Positions 6,761 through 13,095 are shown, counted from the stretch's first letter. The stretch is DNA of 16,139 nt from Bacteroidota bacterium (GCA_024278565.1 JAJRSY010000056.1:1-16139); one strand, 5' to 3'. The notes: generated from the sequence alone by a model not told the origin. Translations and numbers: made by a program.

Positions 6761-6815
6761 ATTTAACGGGATGCGCTGGCTGCTTTTCGCAGCTTGCGTA
6801 TGAGGTGCTGTTATC
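6761..6815 (+). repeat. attC-like imperfect palindrome, upstream boundary of cassette
   Basis: This 55-base stretch begins ATTTAAC (6761-6767), which fits the integron R'' consensus RYYYAAC, and ends at GTTATC (6810-6815). Between them ATGCGCTGGCTGC (6771-6783) pairs with GCAGCTTGCGTAT (6789-6801) with one mismatch and G-T wobbles around a TTTTC loop. Length and layout are those of a short attC site, though the spacing between stem and end boxes is asymmetric (3 versus 8 bases). The GTTATC copy is repeated directly 483 bp later at 7293. Confidence 0.45.
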
Positions 6816-7293
6816 GGCTGCCGACAATTGAAATACTAATTTAAAAACACAACAATATGTTATTTTCAGATTCAATAAGAAATCTCGAATTGGTTGATAA
6901 AATTACAATCACCAATACCGGTAATTATTACCTAAATATTATTCCTTACCGAAAAGGACGTTCAGACGTTGAATTGGTTATGAAAAAAGATGAACTAATT
7001 GCATTGAAAAGAAAAATTGAATATGCTCTAAAATTACCTGACCAAATATCAGATTTTAGTGTTGAAAAAATGATTGAACTTTTCAAGTTTGATAAGCCAT
7101 TTTTATCATTTGAGTATAGGAGAAGAAATTTCGTAAACAAAAAACCAATATTGAAACAACTATTATCAGAACGAAAAATAAAGGAAATTTCAAAAACGAG
7201 TAAGCAAATTACTTATGAATACATCGGGGACTAAGATTGCCGATAACATCAAGCTAAGAACTGGCGAGGCACGAGCTTGTTTTTAGCTTGATG
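6811..7293 (+). mobile_element. Probable integron-type gene cassette (483 bp)
   Basis: The unit runs between two direct GTTATC boxes (6810 and 7293) and holds one gene whose stop codon lies 4 bases before a 57-base palindrome. GCCGATAAC at 7239-7247, the inner box of the downstream site, is the exact complement of GTTATCGGC at 6810-6818, the start of this same unit. That is what a circular integron cassette predicts, because the outer bases of its attC come from its own first bases. The gene is visibly AT-richer than its neighbours. No integron integrase is present in the window. Confidence 0.5.
6857..7234 (+). CDS. Unknown cassette-borne protein (125 residues)
   Basis: The 125-residue product is not recognised. 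The N-terminal third looks beta-rich (VDKITITNTGNYYLNIIPY), the middle is helical, and the Lys/Arg-rich C-terminus (SERKIKEISKTSKQITYEY) is basic. No signal peptide or membrane segment is seen. The gene is AT-richer than the phage genes around it and stands alone between two attC-like palindromes, with a 46-base leader and its stop 4 bases before the downstream palindrome; one ORF filling the unit is typical of integron cassettes, which often encode unknown proteins. Against foreign origin, its leader ends in ACAACAAT before the ATG, like the antirepressor leader at 2022. A defence, toxin or host-benefit role is possible but not shown. Confidence 0.65.
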   Translation: MLFSDSIRNLELVDKITITNTGNYYLNIIPYRKGRSDVELVMKKDELIALKRKIEYALKLPDQISDFSVEKMIELFKFDKPFLSFEYRRRNFVNKKPILKQLLSERKIKEISKTSKQITYEYIGD

Positions 7294-7298
7294 TTATC
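7239..7298 (+). repeat. attC-like palindrome, downstream boundary of cassette
   Basis: A perfect 16-bp inverted repeat (7242-7257 with 7283-7298; outer ends GATAAC and GTTATC) encloses a 25-base loop. Total length, terminal AAC/GTT boxes and position 4 bases after a stop codon fit an integron attC. The arms are unusually perfect: typical attC sites carry one or two unpaired bases that set the strand choice, and none is obvious here. An ordinary rightward terminator is less likely, as CCGG and not a T-run follows. Confidence 0.5.
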
Positions 7299-7634
7299 CG
7301 GAGTATGACGGACTCCGAGCCCTCGGGGGAGTAATATTCCGGGTGCGAGGGCATTCGCCCGCCAGGGCGTTTAAAATTCATCGAAGCGTAGCGGAGATAC
7401 CGCTTTATATCAAAATTTATTATTCCTTTCTAATTTCCTACCTCCCTTTTAATAAAATTTTTGGCGAGGGGTTTTGGGGGTGAATGCCTGTTTTTTCCCC
7501 GGCTATAACCTATAAATTAGTTGTACAGGAGATGTGTTTCGTTTTTTAAATTATTTATATCTCTGTCTGTCAGAGTGTTAACGTATTCGATGTTTTTTAT
7601 TGTTGTTTTATTTTTTAGTAGAGGAATAAAATCA
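7299..7634. other. Non-coding region: GC-rich hairpin chain then AT-rich stretch
   Basis: No convincing gene lies here. The first hundred bases hold a series of hairpins: GCCCTCG (7319-7325) with CGAGGGC (7346-7352), CGCCC (7356-7360) with GGGCG (7365-7369), and AGCGG (7390-7394) with CCGCT (7400-7404). The rest is AT-rich with a small CTCTG/CAGAG dyad at 7561-7575. It separates the cassette from the TGTAGGT array and could be part of an origin, a structured RNA or old cassette debris. Confidence 0.5.
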
Positions 7635-7889
7635 ACCTACATTACCTACAAATTGAAAGAAAGAAATACTAAATACTTATAAATTAAAAGGTTAAAATGT
7701 AGGTTATAAATTAAAAGTGTAGGTAAGTGTAGGTAAAATGATGGTAAGTGTAGGTAAATAAGGGTAGATTGTAGGCTGTTTTTAGTGTAGGTAAAAAGCC
7801 TACCTACATTTGTGTATTTGTAGGTAGATTTACCTACATGCAATTGCCTGTATTACAGAATGTTAATTGAAATGTAGGTAATGTAGGTA
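7635..7889. repeat. Iteron array: 12 copies of TGTAGGT in both orientations
   Basis: Exact TGTAGGT occurs on the plus strand at 7698, 7718, 7728, 7749, 7786, 7819, 7873 and 7882, and its complement ACCTACA at 7635, 7644, 7802 and 7831; near copies lie at 7739 and 7770. Many neighbours are 9-10 or 21 bp apart, so they face the same side of the helix. Two pairs form dyads: TGTAGGTA with TACCTACA at 7786-7808 (7-base spacer) and at 7819-7838 (4-base spacer). The block is AT-rich and non-coding, as in an iteron-type replication origin or a multi-site operator. It ends just upstream of a promoter. Confidence 0.75.
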
Positions 7890-7898
7890 ACTTTTTTA

Positions 7899-7929
7899 TA
7901 TGTGCCTCTAAAAAAAAAAATTATCTTTG
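7899..7929 (+). promoter_or_regulatory. Promoter downstream of the iteron array
   Basis: TATCTTTG at 7922-7929 is an exact TAnnTTTG -7 element. A TATG (3 of 4 to TTTG) lies at 7899-7902 with a 19-base spacer. Transcription would start near 7936, which rules out a TTG start at 7927 for the next gene and supports its ATG at 7966. The last two TGTAGGTA copies (7873-7889) stand just upstream of the -33 element, where an activator or repressor would bind. Confidence 0.55.
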
Positions 7930-7965
7930 AAATGCTTGCGTGCTTACTGGTTGAAATGCCAGGAT

Positions 7966-8487
7966 ATGATTAATTACGACACAAAACCAAAAATCACCTT
8001 TTCTCTTGACCCGATCTTGCAGGCTTACTGCCGTTATATATTCAATACACCTGCATACGCAAAGTATATCATCCTCTCGCGCAAACAAGATTTGGGCAAA
8101 TTGATCAATTCAGTAATACTTACCTGCGACATACCGCCTAAGCGGCCTTTTATTTCGAACCCTGTAACATTTATTTTGCCGGTAACAAATGCAAATCAAT
8201 ATATATTACGTTACCGCTTCTTGTATTTACCACGGTGGGCAGAAGAAAAAATTCAGGATAACATAGATTATGAGTTCCGGGTGTGGGTGAAAGCAAGGTT
8301 TGAAAAAGGGTACGAAGAAAAGTACGAACAGAAAGAAATTGTTGAAGCAATTTTAAGAGGATTGAACATGCGGAATAATGCAGCCAATTTTGATGCGATA
8401 AAGAAAATTGACTACCGAAACCGTAGGAAAAAGGAGGAAAAAAGGTTTAGTAAGCTCTGTGAGGCAGTAAAGGCAGGCAGTTTGTAA
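7966..8487 (+). CDS. Unknown basic protein next to the iteron array (173 residues)
   Basis: The frame is open from 7927 with a TTG, but I choose the ATG at 7966 because the promoter at 7899-7929 would start transcription after the TTG. The 173-residue protein has a hydrophobic, mixed first half (KITFSLDPILQAYCRYIFNT, then a beta-rich stretch with FILPVTNANQYILRYRF) and a strongly basic helical end (EIVEAILRGLNM, then KKIDYRNRRKKEEKRF). The end could bind nucleic acid. I recognise no family. By position, directly after TGTAGGT repeats, it is a candidate for the protein that binds them, as initiator, regulator or copy control, but this is an inference from neighbourhood. It may also open the late transcript. 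Confidence 0.6.
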   Translation: MINYDTKPKITFSLDPILQAYCRYIFNTPAYAKYIILSRKQDLGKLINSVILTCDIPPKRPFISNPVTFILPVTNANQYILRYRFLYLPRWAEEKIQDNIDYEFRVWVKARFEKGYEEKYEQKEIVEAILRGLNMRNNAANFDAIKKIDYRNRRKKEEKRFSKLCEAVKAGSL

Positions 8488-8542
8488 AATTTTTAAGGGA
8501 AAATGTAAAAAATTTGAGCTATAACATTAAAATTATTTTAAC

Positions 8543-8923
8543 ATGAACAGTGCCGTAATCACAAAAATTGAGTACCGTGTTTTCCCGGAAGTAAATTTTT
8601 CGGCGTTTGAAATTATTCCTTATTCAGGGAAATTGTCTGAAGATATTTCCGAGACAAAAGCAGGCAACGTTTATGCTTGTGTTGTTGATTTTAATGTTGC
8701 AAAATCGGAACAGGCAAAAGATACAACCTTAAAATCTGTTTTAAAACGCAAAGCTCAATTCAGGGTAATTGATGCCAACAACATAGTTTACTTGGTTGGT
8801 GATGAGAATTACCCAGCCCGTTTAGTTTACTCCCGAGGCATTGACGGAACCCCCGGTTCTTTTAATGGTTATAAGTGTAAAATCAACCGTAAATCTCCAT
8901 ACGCCATAACCATCGATACCTAA
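8543..8923 (+). CDS. Putative virion structural protein (126 residues)
   Basis: The 126-residue product is dominated by short beta-prone strands (KIEYRVFP, YACVVDFNV, AQFRVID, NIVYLVGD, ARLVYSRG) and ends in a segment with KINRKSPYAITIDT. There is no signal peptide or membrane helix. Its second half resembles by eye the second half of the putative structural protein at 10914 (a VYLVGD- or VYIFQER-type strand, then a Gly/Ser-rich turn and a final strand), so the two may be related. It opens the head gene block, directly before the prohead protease. A head-tail or tail component is likely; exact role unknown. Confidence 0.55.
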   Translation: MNSAVITKIEYRVFPEVNFSAFEIIPYSGKLSEDISETKAGNVYACVVDFNVAKSEQAKDTTLKSVLKRKAQFRVIDANNIVYLVGDENYPARLVYSRGIDGTPGSFNGYKCKINRKSPYAITIDT

Positions 8924-8961
8924 AGTTAAGTCCTTTATGTATGCTGTATTTGGTTGTAACG

Positions 8962-8990
8962 TTGTAATATACTTTAATGTAATATTACAA
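8962..8990. promoter_or_regulatory. Inverted repeat overlapping the protease start codon
   Basis: TTGTAATAT (8962-8970) and ATATTACAA (8982-8990) form a perfect 9-bp dyad with an 11-base centre, and the last A is the first base of the protease ATG. A tandem GTTGTAAC copy lies just upstream (8954-8961). It could be an operator for a late regulator or an RNA hairpin that covers the start codon. Confidence 0.45.
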
Positions 8991-9925
8991 TGGCAAAATC
9001 TTTTGTGCTTTCCGATGAATCGATTAATGACCGTGGTTATCGTATTCTAACCAACGGAATAAACCTTGACCGATTTAAGAAAAATCCAATAATGCTTTGG
9101 ATGCACCGCCGTGATGATGGGTGGGACCTCACTCAGATTTTACCTATTGGCATTTGGGAAAATATTCGAAAAGAAGATGGGAAATTGCTTGCCGACCCCA
9201 AATTTGACGAAAACGATAAATTTGCCCAACTCATTAAATCTAAAGTTGAGAATGATTTGATTAGAGGGTGTTCCTCAGGAATCAACCCTGTTGAGTTTTC
9301 GAGTGACCCAAAAGATTTGGAAAAAGGGCAAACCCGGGCAACAATTACCAAATGCGAATTATACGAAGCATCAATTGTTGATTTGCCTTCAAATAAGAAT
9401 ACTGTGAGGCTGTTTTCTGCAGCCGAAGAAAAAGAAGTTCCATTATTAAATAATACTACTGCAATGGCTGAAAAAAAAGAAGAAAAACAATTCTCATTCA
9501 AGTCAGAAGATGAACTTATGTCTTTTATGAAAGAAAAATTCGGATTTGAGCCCAAGGCAGAAGAAAAGAAAGAAACCTCTGAAAAGGAAGAATTCAAATT
9601 CAAAAATGAAAACTCCTTATTGTCGTGGGTAAAAGAAACTTTCGGACTTCAGCCAAAGGCTAAAAAACCCGAAAAGAAAGAAACTGACCTTTCAACCGAT
9701 GAAAAAGAGGTTGAGCAACTCAAAACCGACCTTCAAAAAAAAGAAGGTGAAGTAGCGGAGTTAAAAACTCAAATAGAGAACCTTAAAAACGCTCCAGGAG
9801 CCGATGACAAAAAAACAAACCAGGCTACGGATTCAAAGGAATCAAACAAAAATGAAGATGATTCATTTAAAACTTATGCCTCGGCAAAAGAAACCTGGGA
9901 TGCTGTTAACAAATTAGTAGATTAA
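8990..9925 (+). CDS. Prohead protease fused to scaffold-like domain
   Basis: Residues 1-145 look like a herpesvirus/HK97-family prohead protease: FVLSDESINDRGYRI at the start, a candidate catalytic His39 in LWMHRRDD, and Ser95/Ser96 in IRGCSSGINPVEF, followed by CELYEASIVDLPSNKN. Such enzymes cleave scaffold and capsid protein during head maturation. Residues 160-311 are highly charged and Lys/Glu-rich, with a coiled coil at about 236-266, as in internal scaffolds. This tail contains a duplicated segment of about 30 residues (168-196 and 202-232), each with a ...FGxxPKA... centre. An in-frame ATG at 9464 (Met159) lies at the domain junction and could give a separate scaffold protein. The gene precedes the capsid gene by 15 bases, as expected. 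Confidence 0.8.
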   Translation: MAKSFVLSDESINDRGYRILTNGINLDRFKKNPIMLWMHRRDDGWDLTQILPIGIWENIRKEDGKLLADPKFDENDKFAQLIKSKVENDLIRGCSSGINPVEFSSDPKDLEKGQTRATITKCELYEASIVDLPSNKNTVRLFSAAEEKEVPLLNNTTAMAEKKEEKQFSFKSEDELMSFMKEKFGFEPKAEEKKETSEKEEFKFKNENSLLSWVKETFGLQPKAKKPEKKETDLSTDEKEVEQLKTDLQKKEGEVAELKTQIENLKNAPGADDKKTNQATDSKESNKNEDDSFKTYASAKETWDAVNKLVD

Positions 9926-9940
9926 TTAAAAATTACCAAT

Positions 9941-10900
9941 ATGCCAACTGTAAATCATACCGATTTAAATACCGCCGCTCAAAAATACCGTAAAGAACTT
10001 TTGATAATGGCTGTCATTGGCTTAGGGAGAACCCTAAAGCACATGACCCTGCGCACAGGCATCCGTTACAAAGAAACCGTTGGTGAACTTGACGGACCTG
10101 TTGAATTAATGCCTTACACCGGCTTACTCGATGATGCTGATGATAATATTGAAATCATCGGACGGGATATAGAAACCTATTTAGGGCAATCAATAAAAAT
10201 GTTTGACCCAAATAAACTGGTTTCATCGCTTTATGGTTCCGCTGTAACCAAAGGGGAAGCTTTAAAAAATGTCCCGATAAACAAAGCCGTGTTAACGCTC
10301 ATGATACGGAAAATATCAGGAGGGTTGAACAAATCAATTTTTAAAGCCGTTAGGGACCCGGCCGGGAAAACAACTGCAACGTTGTTCAATGGTTTCGATA
10401 CCATTACTGCCGCTGAGATCACAGCAGATAAAATTAATCCGACAATCGGAAACCGATATGATTTTACAGCAGCGATTGATAGCACAAATGCCTTAGACCA
10501 GCTAAAGGCTTACTACCGTGCAGCCTCTGATGAGTTGAAAGATGAACCAGCAAAATTGTTTATGCCCCGGGCAATATACGATGCGTATGTAGATGACTAC
10601 CAAACAACAGTGGGTGCTGTACCTTACAATAAGGAGTTCAAAAAAACTTTCCTGGAAGGTACAGATAACAACTGTGAACTTGTTCCTGTAATTGGGAAAA
10701 AAGGATCAGACTACCTGCATCTTACAACAAAAGGCAATATGCTTGTTGGTGTTAACCAGGTAGGCGAAGAAGAAAAGATTGAAGTACGCCGGGGTGATAA
10801 CCCGTTTTTACTTCAATTTGTGACTACAATGTTTTTTGGGACTCAGTTTGAAACTTTGTCTCCTGAAAAATTATTAACCGGAAAACTGTTCACCGCATAA
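9941..10900 (+). CDS. Major capsid protein
   Basis: The 319-residue product directly follows the protease-scaffold gene, the position and size of a major capsid protein. It is soluble, without signal peptide or membrane helices. It opens with a long helix (residues about 7-35) and has the mixed alpha/beta make-up of HK97-fold capsid proteins, with a region near residues 195-215 (DELKDEPAKLFMPRAIYDAY) of the form often seen before the P domain spine, and a final strand-rich part (VEVRRGDNPFLLQFVTTMFFGTQ-like stretch, about 281-303). I know no single signature residue for this family, so the call rests on context, size and general pattern. Confidence 0.7.
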   Translation: MPTVNHTDLNTAAQKYRKELLIMAVIGLGRTLKHMTLRTGIRYKETVGELDGPVELMPYTGLLDDADDNIEIIGRDIETYLGQSIKMFDPNKLVSSLYGSAVTKGEALKNVPINKAVLTLMIRKISGGLNKSIFKAVRDPAGKTTATLFNGFDTITAAEITADKINPTIGNRYDFTAAIDSTNALDQLKAYYRAASDELKDEPAKLFMPRAIYDAYVDDYQTTVGAVPYNKEFKKTFLEGTDNNCELVPVIGKKGSDYLHLTTKGNMLVGVNQVGEEEKIEVRRGDNPFLLQFVTTMFFGTQFETLSPEKLLTGKLFTA

Positions 10901-10901
10901 A

Positions 10902-10907
10902 AAGGAG
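10902..10907 (+). promoter_or_regulatory. Strong Shine-Dalgarno sequence
   Basis: AAGGAG lies 6 bases before the ATG at 10914. Most genes in this window have A-rich leaders without such a site, so this marks the following gene for high translation, as expected for an abundant virion protein. Confidence 0.6.
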
Positions 10908-10913
10908 CTTCTT

Positions 10914-11468
10914 ATGAGTAATTTTGATAATATGGACTGGGAAGACGGGCAAGTGTCCGTTCCCGGTATTTACCCGGAGATGTATTACATCCCAAAATCG
11001 GTAATAACAGCCTGGCCTCAGTTTGCTGTGGCACCGGCAACACCTTCCGAAGAAGTGACCCTTGCCGGTGATTTTACCCTTGATGGTACTTCCACGTTCA
11101 AAAAAATTAACTGTATTGCTGTAAAATCGCAACCTACTTCTGAACCGCAGGGGGAAGTACGTTGTGTTTCAAACCTTAATAAGTTGAAGGTTGTAATCTC
11201 GTTAACAGAAGAAAAGGCAACAGCCTTTTGCAAACTGGCGAATAATACAGATATCGTGTATATATTCCAGGAACGCGATTCCGGGAAATACCGTGTTGTT
11301 GGCTCTGAAAAATTTAGTATTCTTACGAAGGCAACCATGGATATTGGTTCTAGCCCTTCTGGTGAACGCGGTGTTACAATTGAAGTTGAAGCATCGGACG
11401 TTGCACCGTTCCCATTTTACGATGGGGCAATCCTAACCGATGCAGGCGATGTAAATCCAGTTACCTAA
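10914..11468 (+). CDS. Putative major structural (tail or head-tail) protein
   Basis: The 184-residue product starts SNFDNMDWEDGQVSVPGIYP and is rich in beta strands (EVTLAGDFTL, KLKVVISLTEEKA, DIVYIFQER, GVTIEVEASD). Capsid-adjacent position, a strong Shine-Dalgarno sequence and a strong terminator right after it point to a highly made virion protein. The beta-rich composition would suit a tail-tube or head-decoration protein; I cannot choose between them. It shares a pattern with the product at 8543-8923. Residues near the end (APFPFYDGA) recall the aromatic Pro-rich ends of such proteins, but this is impression only. Confidence 0.6.
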   Translation: MSNFDNMDWEDGQVSVPGIYPEMYYIPKSVITAWPQFAVAPATPSEEVTLAGDFTLDGTSTFKKINCIAVKSQPTSEPQGEVRCVSNLNKLKVVISLTEEKATAFCKLANNTDIVYIFQERDSGKYRVVGSEKFSILTKATMDIGSSPSGERGVTIEVEASDVAPFPFYDGAILTDAGDVNPVT

Positions 11469-11487
11469 ATACTTGCTTTTCCACCTT

Positions 11488-11522
11488 AAAGAGTGCCTTA
11501 TTCCAGGGCACTCTTTTTTTTG
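11488..11522 (+). terminator. Strong intrinsic terminator after the capsid genes
   Basis: AAAGAGTGCC (11488-11497) pairs perfectly with GGCACTCTTT (11507-11516) around a 9-base loop and runs into a T-tract ending at 11521. It closes the protease-capsid-structural transcript, so the terminase half must have its own promoter or depend on read-through. Confidence 0.85.
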
Positions 11523-11569
11523 TCCTTCCATGGTAATTACCTCTATTCTATCTTGAATCAAAAAAAATT

Positions 11570-12346
11570 ATGGAAAATTTAATTGAATGGTTCGAAGAAA
11601 AGGATTATGCCAAAGGGCTAATATTATTAGCAAAATATTCAAAAAACAGGATATTACTGCAAAATTTATCCAGGAAACAAAATCCGAAAAAATTGGAATA
11701 TGAATTGAAGAAAATTACTGACCTGATGCCCCTGAAGGGCAAAAAATTGAAAGAGAAAGAACTTAAAATTGTTGGAGCTTCAGAAAACGATGGTACACAG
11801 GGGAAAGATCCGGAACCCATACCCATTAAAGGCACCAGCCGGATGCTTGGGGCTGACAGTGACAAATTGATAATTGTCAGGAATAACCTGGAGGTTAAAT
11901 TGGAAGACTTACCAGAAAAACATCAAACCCTATGGAAACAAAACCGCGATTCGTACAAACAGGTCAGGGCATTGCACGAAAAGCTTAAGCTTATGGAGAA
12001 TGCATCCGATGAAGGCAGAAAACCGCTAATTGACAGGATTCGTCAATTAGATGAATCTATCCGTGCTAACTGGGAGATTATTGATGCCTGGCAACCTGGT
12101 AGTGAAGATACTACTGAAAATGGAATCCCGGATGATGACTCTGCAATCATAGCCCATAAACGGATAAATGCAAATCGCAAATACATTTCAATAAACATGC
12201 AAAAACTTGCAGAAGAAAAAAACCAGCAAAAAGCCGGGAAATTGAAAGCGAAACTCCAGGAACGAGTGAATGAATTAAAAGCTGCTAATGAGGAGCTGAA
12301 ACCCAAGACAATTGAAGAATTGAAAAGCCTGGGCATCGAATGTTAG
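11570..12346 (+). CDS. Unknown coiled-coil phage protein (258 residues)
   Basis: The 258-residue protein starts with MENLIEWFEEKDYAKGLILL, followed by a helical, basic segment (NRILLQNLSRKQNPKKLEYEL). The middle is Pro/Gly-rich (about 66-90) and the C-terminal half (about 100-255) is almost wholly helical with long coiled-coil-prone stretches such as KINAxxE-type heptads. I believe proteins with this N-terminal pattern occur next to terminase genes in Bacteroidota prophages, but their job is unknown to me. Its stop codon overlaps the ATG of the next frame (12340-12342), implying coupling. Gene order suggests head assembly or DNA packaging. Confidence 0.6.
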   Translation: MENLIEWFEEKDYAKGLILLAKYSKNRILLQNLSRKQNPKKLEYELKKITDLMPLKGKKLKEKELKIVGASENDGTQGKDPEPIPIKGTSRMLGADSDKLIIVRNNLEVKLEDLPEKHQTLWKQNRDSYKQVRALHEKLKLMENASDEGRKPLIDRIRQLDESIRANWEIIDAWQPGSEDTTENGIPDDDSAIIAHKRINANRKYISINMQKLAEEKNQQKAGKLKAKLQERVNELKAANEELKPKTIEELKSLGIEC

Positions 12347-12374
12347 AGAAAGTCCGGGAACATATCAACCCTTT

Positions 12375-12396
12375 AGCCTGTACACCTGTACAGGCT
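12375..12396. repeat. 22-bp palindrome inside the split gene
   Basis: AGCCTGTACA-CC-TGTACAGGCT (12375-12396) is a perfect 10-bp inverted repeat with a 2-base centre, in the coding part of the first frame. It is longer than expected by chance in a window this size and resembles a dimeric-protein binding site. Confidence 0.7.
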
Positions 12397-12413
12397 TATT
12401 TTACATCAGATTT

Positions 12414-12519
12414 CCAGCTTTACCACCTGATAGAATTTATCCTCCTTGAAACAGGGAAGAGCGAGGTAACCCTCACTACATTTTCCGTTTCAGAGGAATT
12501 TATCAGGTGGTAAAGCTGG
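12414..12519. repeat. Perfect 19-bp inverted repeat with 68-bp centre
   Basis: CCAGCTTTACCACCTGATA (12414-12432) is exactly complementary to TATCAGGTGGTAAAGCTGG (12501-12519). The right arm holds both the stop of the first frame (12511-12513) and the GTG start of the second (12507). In RNA it could fold into a long hairpin covering that start; in DNA it could mark a template-switch event or an invertible 68-bp segment. Confidence 0.8.
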
Positions 12520-12812
12520 TACAGATGAAAGAAAAAGGCATGGTAAGTTCCCTGGCGGTAATAGCCGACCACCGTACAGCGGTCAAAGCACTCCGGCTAA
12601 CATTGTTTACCAACAATATCGCCGAAAAGCTTCATTTAGGTAATAACCACGCAAAAGTGGTTTTGGTGAGAAATAATAACTGGAAAGTTTCAGTTGTCAC
12701 CAGTCAAAACCAAACCCGTGGTAACAGGATTGAATGTGGTATGGTTTGCACTATGCCTGAAATTTATTCAAGCCTGCTTAAATCTATTATCAAGGAGAAA
12801 AAAAAATGATTG

Positions 12813-13094
12813 ATGCCAATGAAGTATTCACAGGGACAACTGACAACAATTAAAGACCTGGCATCGCAATTAATGCGCCCTGACCACATAGCGTTGTTAA
12901 TTGATGTCGATCCGGAAGAATTTAAACGAAAAATAAAAAACAAATCGAGCGAAGTTTATAAAGCCTATGAAACAGGTAAAGCTGAAACGATACTTGAACT
13001 CAGAAAACAAGAAATCAAACTGTCGAAACTTGGAAGCCCGGCAGCTGTGGAAATGGTGAGGTACTTTGCAATAGACCAGGAACAAAACGAATAA
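12813..13094 (+). CDS. Small helix-turn-helix protein of the packaging block (93 residues)
   Basis: A frame is open from a TTG at 12810; I take the ATG at 12813 (93 residues), with the ATG at 12819 as an alternative. AAGGAG at 12792-12797 is well placed for translation in this region. The product is helical, with a likely helix-turn-helix (about residues 10-50: IKDLASQLMRPDHIALLIDV, then EEFKRKIKNKSSEVYKAY) and a helical end with GSPAAVEMVRYFA. Together with its position directly before the next candidate small terminase, this suggests DNA recognition in packaging or gene control. I cannot say whether this or the next gene is the true small terminase subunit. Confidence 0.6.
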   Translation: MPMKYSQGQLTTIKDLASQLMRPDHIALLIDVDPEEFKRKIKNKSSEVYKAYETGKAETILELRKQEIKLSKLGSPAAVEMVRYFAIDQEQNE

Positions 13095-13095
13095 T

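Larger units (their letters stand above)
12340..12809 (+). pseudogene. Phospholipase-D-like phage protein split by a -1 frame change
   Basis: Two frames appear to make one protein. Part 1 runs from ATG 12340 to TAA 12513 (57 residues, ending TTFSVSEEFIRW). Part 2 runs in the -1 frame from GTG 12507 to TGA 12809 (100 residues) and is open from 12450. Read together they give the pattern I recall for one protein of about 155 residues in Bacteroidota phages, with a PLD-like core in part 2: HAK at NNHAKVVLV, then TSQNQTRGNR, similar to the HxK...GSxN half-motif of the phospholipase D superfamily. The break falls in a perfect 19-bp inverted repeat (12414-12432 with 12501-12519). No slippery heptamer is seen. 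It may be a broken gene, two coupled genes (GTG overlaps the stop), an unusual recoding event or a sequence error. Confidence 0.55.

Noticed and set aside
7646..7843. Minus-strand frame of 65 residues within the iteron array
   Set aside because: Its sequence is a translation of the TGTAGGT repeats (Tyr/Leu/Thr-rich, repetitive) and has no leader; it is a by-product of the array.
7635..7889. CRISPR array
   Set aside because: Repeats are only 7-8 bases, occur in both orientations and have spacers of a few to some tens of bases; no cas genes are present.
7927..7965. TTG start for the gene after the iterons
   Set aside because: The TTG overlaps the exact -7 element TATCTTTG, so it would lie upstream of the transcript start; the ATG at 7966 is preferred.
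12450..12513. Programmed -1 frameshift in the PLD-like gene
   Set aside because: No X-XXY-YYZ slippery heptamer is in frame in the overlap, so classical recoding is not supported, although the inverted repeat could form a stimulatory structure.
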